This document shows, one piece after another, positions 59,901 to 64,000 of a DNA stretch of 64,000 bases. The stretch is taken from contig JAFREQ010000131.1 of assembly GCA_025331565.1 (NCBI GenBank), forward strand, positions 434,001 to 498,000, given 5' to 3'. A model generated the notes under the pieces. The model worked only from the letters and a program-made list of their open reading frames with translations. It was not told the DNA's origin and searched no databases. The first letter of the stretch is position 1; every line of letters starts with the position of its first letter. Source of the stretch: Holacanthus passer (Eukaryota; Chordata; Actinopteri; Pomacanthidae). A program made the translations under genes and the position numbers.

Positions 59901-61019
59901 AGTTCAGCTGCGTGAGCTAGGTCGACCGTGTAGATGGCAGATTCGACTCTTTTTACTGACTTGAGTTTGTATGAGGCAGTCACTAAAGAGAGTCAAGTTT
60001 TTAAGTCACTCAACTCATCCAGTCAGTCACCCAGTCCGCCCAATGAGCATGTGTACCAGAGACTATCCAGTCTAGCTCTCCGCTAACTTGAATGGAATAA
60101 AGAAAAAAGTTAGTGTGGCTCAGACTGGGAAGTTGTAATTTCATGGTTTGACCACTATGTCAGAGTGGTTTCAAGGTGAGTGAGTGATTTGTGCAACCTT
60201 CAGCTCAGGACGGGGCTCCGGGCCTGGAGGGCGGGTCCTGAGTTAAAACAAGCGCCAAGTTGGCTGCTTTTCTCACAGGACCAGGTTAAAACAGCAATTA
60301 ACTTGATACATTTCCACAAGTACAGTTAATGTAAGAGTTGCATAATAGTGTGAGTGACATGTGGCCTCACCTCATCTTCACAGTTTGCACAAGCTAATAG
60401 CAGGTAGGAGGAGCGAGTCAGTGAGAAGTTAGTGGAGATGAGGACTGGTCACTCCCAAGGCAGGAAACAGTCATGACTCTGCATCACTACGTGACCAGCA
60501 AATGAGCTGTGCGCATCAAGAGTGTTGCTGTTAGAGGAAACACTGGAGATATATGTCTATAATAATCTCTGATCCGATGTTACAGTGTGTTCACATCGTC
60601 ACATTGTTATTGTGTAATTATATCCCGGCGGTCTAATCAAAGTTTGTATAAAGATATTTTCCGTCTGGCTGAGATTCTTATTTTTACGTGTAATATCTGT
60701 TTATCTTGATAGCCAACCAAGTTTGCCTGGGAACTGGCTCACTGGCAGTAGTAGCATTTGCATATTAGACAGTGATTGGGTTCAAATTTGTGATGTACCA
60801 AATCTGCCAAATTTAGGGAAGTGCACAGACATCTTTAGTAGAGGAATGTGAGAACACGTCTCTTGTACTAAACTCTACACAGATATAAGCCAGTATAGTC
60901 AAGGTCAGACATATTTGGGGACATAAACATAAGAACTGGTTTCCAATAAGAATCTGTGTCTGTATCTTGAAACAAGACAAAGTAAGGCGGGTCACTGCAG
61001 GAGAATGCAGTCGCTCGGC
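59901..61019. other. Intergenic, no recognised feature
   Basis: No gene or clear repeat. Confidence 0.45.
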
Positions 61020-61500
61020 CCACCACTTTGGTCCAGACTGAAATATCTCAACAACTATTTGATAGGTTTACAGGCCGTTTTACATAGACATTCATGGTGC
61101 CCGGAGGACGGCCCCCCGTCTTTCCCTTTAGCGCCACCATGAGGTTGACATTTGTGGTTCTGAGTGAAATGTTGGCTACTATTGGATGGATTGCTGTGAA
61201 ATTTGCTGCAGATATTCGTGGTCCTCTCAGAATATGTTGCAATAACTAGTGATCCCATAACTTGTCAGCTCGCGCCATCATCAGGAGAAAATTTGCCCAG
61301 TACTTTGGTTTATAACCAAACACTCGCAAAACAAAAGACATCCCCACCAGCCTTAGCTGGCTTCATGCCAATTAGTAAATGTTAGGCTGCTAACACACTG
61401 AGCTTAGATGGTGAACAATGAACCTGAGCATGTCACTGTGAGTATGTTAGCATTTAGCTCAAAGCAAACCTCAGTACAACCTCACAGAGTGTCTGGGACT
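61020..61500 (+). repeat. Teleost interspersed repeat A, copy 3 (longest)
   Basis: Starts with the same 37 bases as the copy at 12728 and continues through TAGCGCCACCATGAGGTTGA, TTGTGGTTCTGAGTGAAATG, CAGTACTTTGGTTTATAACC and GAGTATGTTAGCATTTAGCT to CAGTACAACCTCACAGAG. The order is that of the full-length family. The ORFs in it are chance. Confidence 0.7.
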
Positions 61501-61629
61501 AACTGGGATTGCATCACAGGAACGCCATGCAGATCAGTCGTGTCCACTCTGGTGTTCAGGTCAAGGCTGGCTTAAGGAATAGTCCATATAGGTGGTTGAT
61601 TAGGGCACCACATTCTGGTGGGTAATGGT

Positions 61630-62478
61630 CATCCTCACAGGACGAATAAAAAACAAATCAATATAAATTCACCATTGGGTGGTTTTCTGCCATGAGGTAA
61701 CAAATAAATGAAAAAAGAAAGAAACGCTTCTTACCCCTGTTCTTCCCAACGTTTCATCTGCCCTGCTGTAGGTACTGAACGCGGGGGATGGGCTACCATT
61801 TAATGCACGTCACAGACAGTCTGGGATGTAAGAAGTGCCAGACATTGCTAGACTGACTGACGGACACATGTCAAGAGGCATTTTCACATTTTATGTCATA
61901 ATGAAAAGGCCCAAGCCTTCAGGTATGCAAGGAGGAAAACGGAGAAAAGAGGAGGAGGAAGAGAGGGACATTTCCATCATGTCCAGTGCTGGACTGAGAG
62001 GTCTGCTAAGTTTGCTTTTTAATGTAAATAAAATGTAAATGTTACCTTTTGTTGGTGTTCCCAATGTGTCTGTTCAGACATGGTTTACACTTTTAACCTG
62101 TTACAGGTTAGGGTTAGGGTTTCTTGTGCCCTGAGTTGAAATGATGAGTGATGATGTCCAACACTGTAAGAACATGTGTTTGTGCACCGGGTTGCAGCAG
62201 CTGTGTGTCAGTTCTCTCCTGAGTCAAGGTTGACACAACAAGCCTAGTAAATACTAGATGTTGTTAGTATGATTACTTGGGACATAACCTAACTACTTTG
62301 GATGTAAAGTCATAAATAAGGCAAGCGGCCAGTCAACGATCAAAGATGAGAGTTCCGTCTTTATGTTACTGTGCACATTAGCTTTCTGGCTGGCATGAGC
62401 CACTTGGCGTCGTAGCACATTAAGCTAGATTAATACTGAAATATCATATCAATAAATTAGGTCTGTACTGGATTAGTG
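61630..62478 (+). mobile_element. hAT-like element remnant, copy 2
   Basis: Collinear with 50690-51615 (see that entry). The short plus ORF at 61835-62038 contains KRPKPSGMQGGKRRKEEEEE, similar to the Lys/Glu-rich start of ZMYM1-like fish hAT transposases; the remainder is missing. A (TTAGGG)2-like scrap (about 62105-62120) lies between the two blocks. Confidence 0.5.
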
Positions 62479-62481
62479 TGT

Positions 62482-62730
62482 TAAATGGACTGCATTTATA
62501 AGGCTTTTCTAGTCTCATTAGACCACTCAAAGAGCTTCACAAAAACAAGCCAGCCATCACCCATTCACACACAGTGGCTGACTGGAAACTGGCCACCATG
62601 TGTGCACATTCACACACCGTTGGCACAGACCATCAGGACACTTCGACACGCAGACTGCAAGTGCCGGAGATCGAACCATCAACCTGCGGATTAGTGGCCA
62701 GCCACTCTACCTCCTGAGCCACAGCCGCCC
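62482..62730 (-). mobile_element. tRNA-derived SINE
   Basis: On the minus strand it starts GGGCGGCTGTGGCTCAGGAG, with a Pol III A box TGGCTCAGGAGG (complement of 62710-62721) and a B box GGTTCGATCTC (complement of 62667-62677) about 33 nt apart. It continues through CAAGTGTCC-like and ATGGTCTGTGCC segments to a tail region with AAGCTCTTTGAGTGGTCTAA, TAGAAAAGCCTTATAAATGC and AGTCCATTTA. This is the order of a widespread teleost tRNA SINE. The promoter boxes are nearly intact, so the copy is not very old. Confidence 0.82.
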
Positions 62731-64000
62731 TATGAGTTGTAAAATGACATGAATTAATGAAAAATAATGCTGAAAAGCTGCTGCACTACTATTAGCCTGT
62801 GTAATTCTGCCTATTTATACCTTATCTAGGGGCATGTGTAACTATTCAGCTGTTACTTAGAGTCATGTTGTAACTTATCTCTGTAGTGATGAGGCAATAC
62901 TGGTGGGGTAATTTAGTGATGGTTGTCAAGATGGCTCAACCCAGCCCTGGTTCAGGCATTCAAATATCACTAACCACATCAAAAATAAGAACAAAGATAT
63001 TCTGTACTTGGGAAACAGACTGCAGCAGAAAATGAACAACCTCCTTGTGTGTAATACGGCAGCTCAAAAATGACTTCATAGGAAGGAGATTTTTGCAATG
63101 AACAGTTTGGATTTGACTTTGCCCAGACAATATTTTAATCTGAAATAAGAAGATGGACATCAGTTCCATCTCTGTGCATCCAGTGTAGAGATCAATGCAG
63201 GACATGTTTAGCTCCGTTTAGCACAAAGACTGGTAGCGGGGGGTAGAAACTGCGAGGCCAGCTCCATGAAAAGGTTTGCATTCCATTCTTGCATTACAAT
63301 TTATATAAAACAGGTTTAATTCTGTAACAAATTCCAGCCAACTTCATTTTACAGTCATCAGATTGATGTGAAATGAAGGGCTGTTTTAATTTAAATGTCT
63401 AAAGAGGCTTTTGTTGTTAAATATGTACAAGGACAAAATGAAAGGATTGAACACAGAGGATTTTTGTCTTTTTGTCTTTTAAATCAGAATCAAATCTCAG
63501 TATCTTCAGTCAGATTCTTGTACTCTCTGTTATTCTGAGTTGTCCTGTTTTACTGGTTTTCCTGTCTTCTGCAGGATTAGAGGTTGGAACCATTTTCCCC
63601 ACAGGCCAGAGACATGTGATGGGGGGAAACATTAAGATTAAAAAACAAAATTAAACATTAAACGCTAGTTTAATTACACAGACAGACACGCACCACCATC
63701 GCCACCTTATTTTCACCAAACTGTGTCAAATTTAAATAAGCTCCTCTCTCTCTTCCAAATCCAAGAAAAAAAAAACACCTCCATGAATTATAGATGAGCG
63801 TGAAGAGGATTAATTATAGCGCGGTAAAACCTGTAGCTAATGTGCTGCGTTCAGACCGACACTAATACTAATGACAGAGACAGAAACCTCATATCTCCAC
63901 ACACGAGAATCTGTTAATATTTTCAGTTTTCTCTGCAGGGATTTAATTTGTGTATTTATCTGACTCTCAAAACTGACCATACAGCCCGTAGTGCAGACAT
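62731..64000. other. Right end: unique AT-rich sequence, homeodomain-site-rich last 350 bp
   Basis: No gene is recognised. A repeat B fragment is at about 63205-63240. The last stretch (about 63655-63960) contains several TAAT sites (TTTAATTAC, GAATTATAG, ATTAATTATAG) and little repeat similarity, which may mean a conserved non-coding element. Confidence 0.35.

Noticed and set aside
62100..62122. Telomere-like GGTTAGGGTTAGGG scrap
   Set aside because: Only two to three units inside a repeat remnant; too short for an interstitial telomere.
62482..62730. Functional tRNA gene
   Set aside because: A and B boxes are present, but the acceptor stem does not pair and the sequence continues as a SINE body and tail.
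1..64000. CRISPR arrays, phage, operons or bacterial defence genes
   Set aside because: The window is vertebrate nuclear DNA with spliced genes; no direct repeat-spacer structure or prokaryotic gene organisation is present.

Overview
The window is vertebrate nuclear DNA, almost certainly from a ray-finned (probably percomorph) fish. The evidence is split genes with canonical splice sites, vertebrate single-copy orthologues, long dinucleotide microsatellites, and many old interspersed repeats of types common in teleosts: RTE-like and L2/Rex-like LINE pieces, tRNA-derived SINEs, a Tc1-like relic, hAT-like pieces and a gypsy-type gag relic. There is no prokaryotic, phage or CRISPR content.

Layout. 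1-4.6 kb is repeat-rich and genic sequence is absent: a broken L2/Rex-like LINE (about 245-2300) and a decayed LINE ORF1 with zinc-knuckle remnants (about 3490-4613). 4.6-13.3 kb holds a plus-strand gene of 14 coding exons, the orthologue of human C18orf54/LAS2 (569 codons by my splice model). 15.2-18.04 kb holds spag16 on the minus strand (axonemal central-apparatus WD40 protein) in only three coding exons (584 codons). 18.1-18.4 kb is a compact divergent promoter with an RFX X-box, a CTCF-like core and two TCACATGA M-boxes. 20.56-32.50 kb is wdr91 on the plus strand (17 coding exons, 755 codons). It contains a U12-type AT-AC intron, a GC-AG intron and a (GT)n tract directly against one 3' splice site. 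33.97-35.01 kb is a two-exon gene for a 234-residue highly charged Ser/Glu/Arg-rich protein that I could not firmly identify. 39.76-42.48 kb is thap1 (three exons, 219 residues) with a YY1-like/THAP1-like promoter. From 43 kb to the right end I find no protein-coding gene: the sequence holds repeat relics, microsatellites, two unusual decayed tandem arrays (about 49.4-50.2 and 59.6-59.9 kb), an 18-bp minisatellite and AT-rich sequence that may be regulatory.

The genes do not form a pathway. spag16 and wdr91 share a divergent promoter, but one is a motile-cilium protein and the other an endolysosomal Rab7/PI3K regulator; the two classes of motif in that promoter (X-box and M-box) match these two jobs. 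Exon boundaries were derived by hand from reading frame, GT/AG sites and remembered family sequence. No alignment or database search was run.
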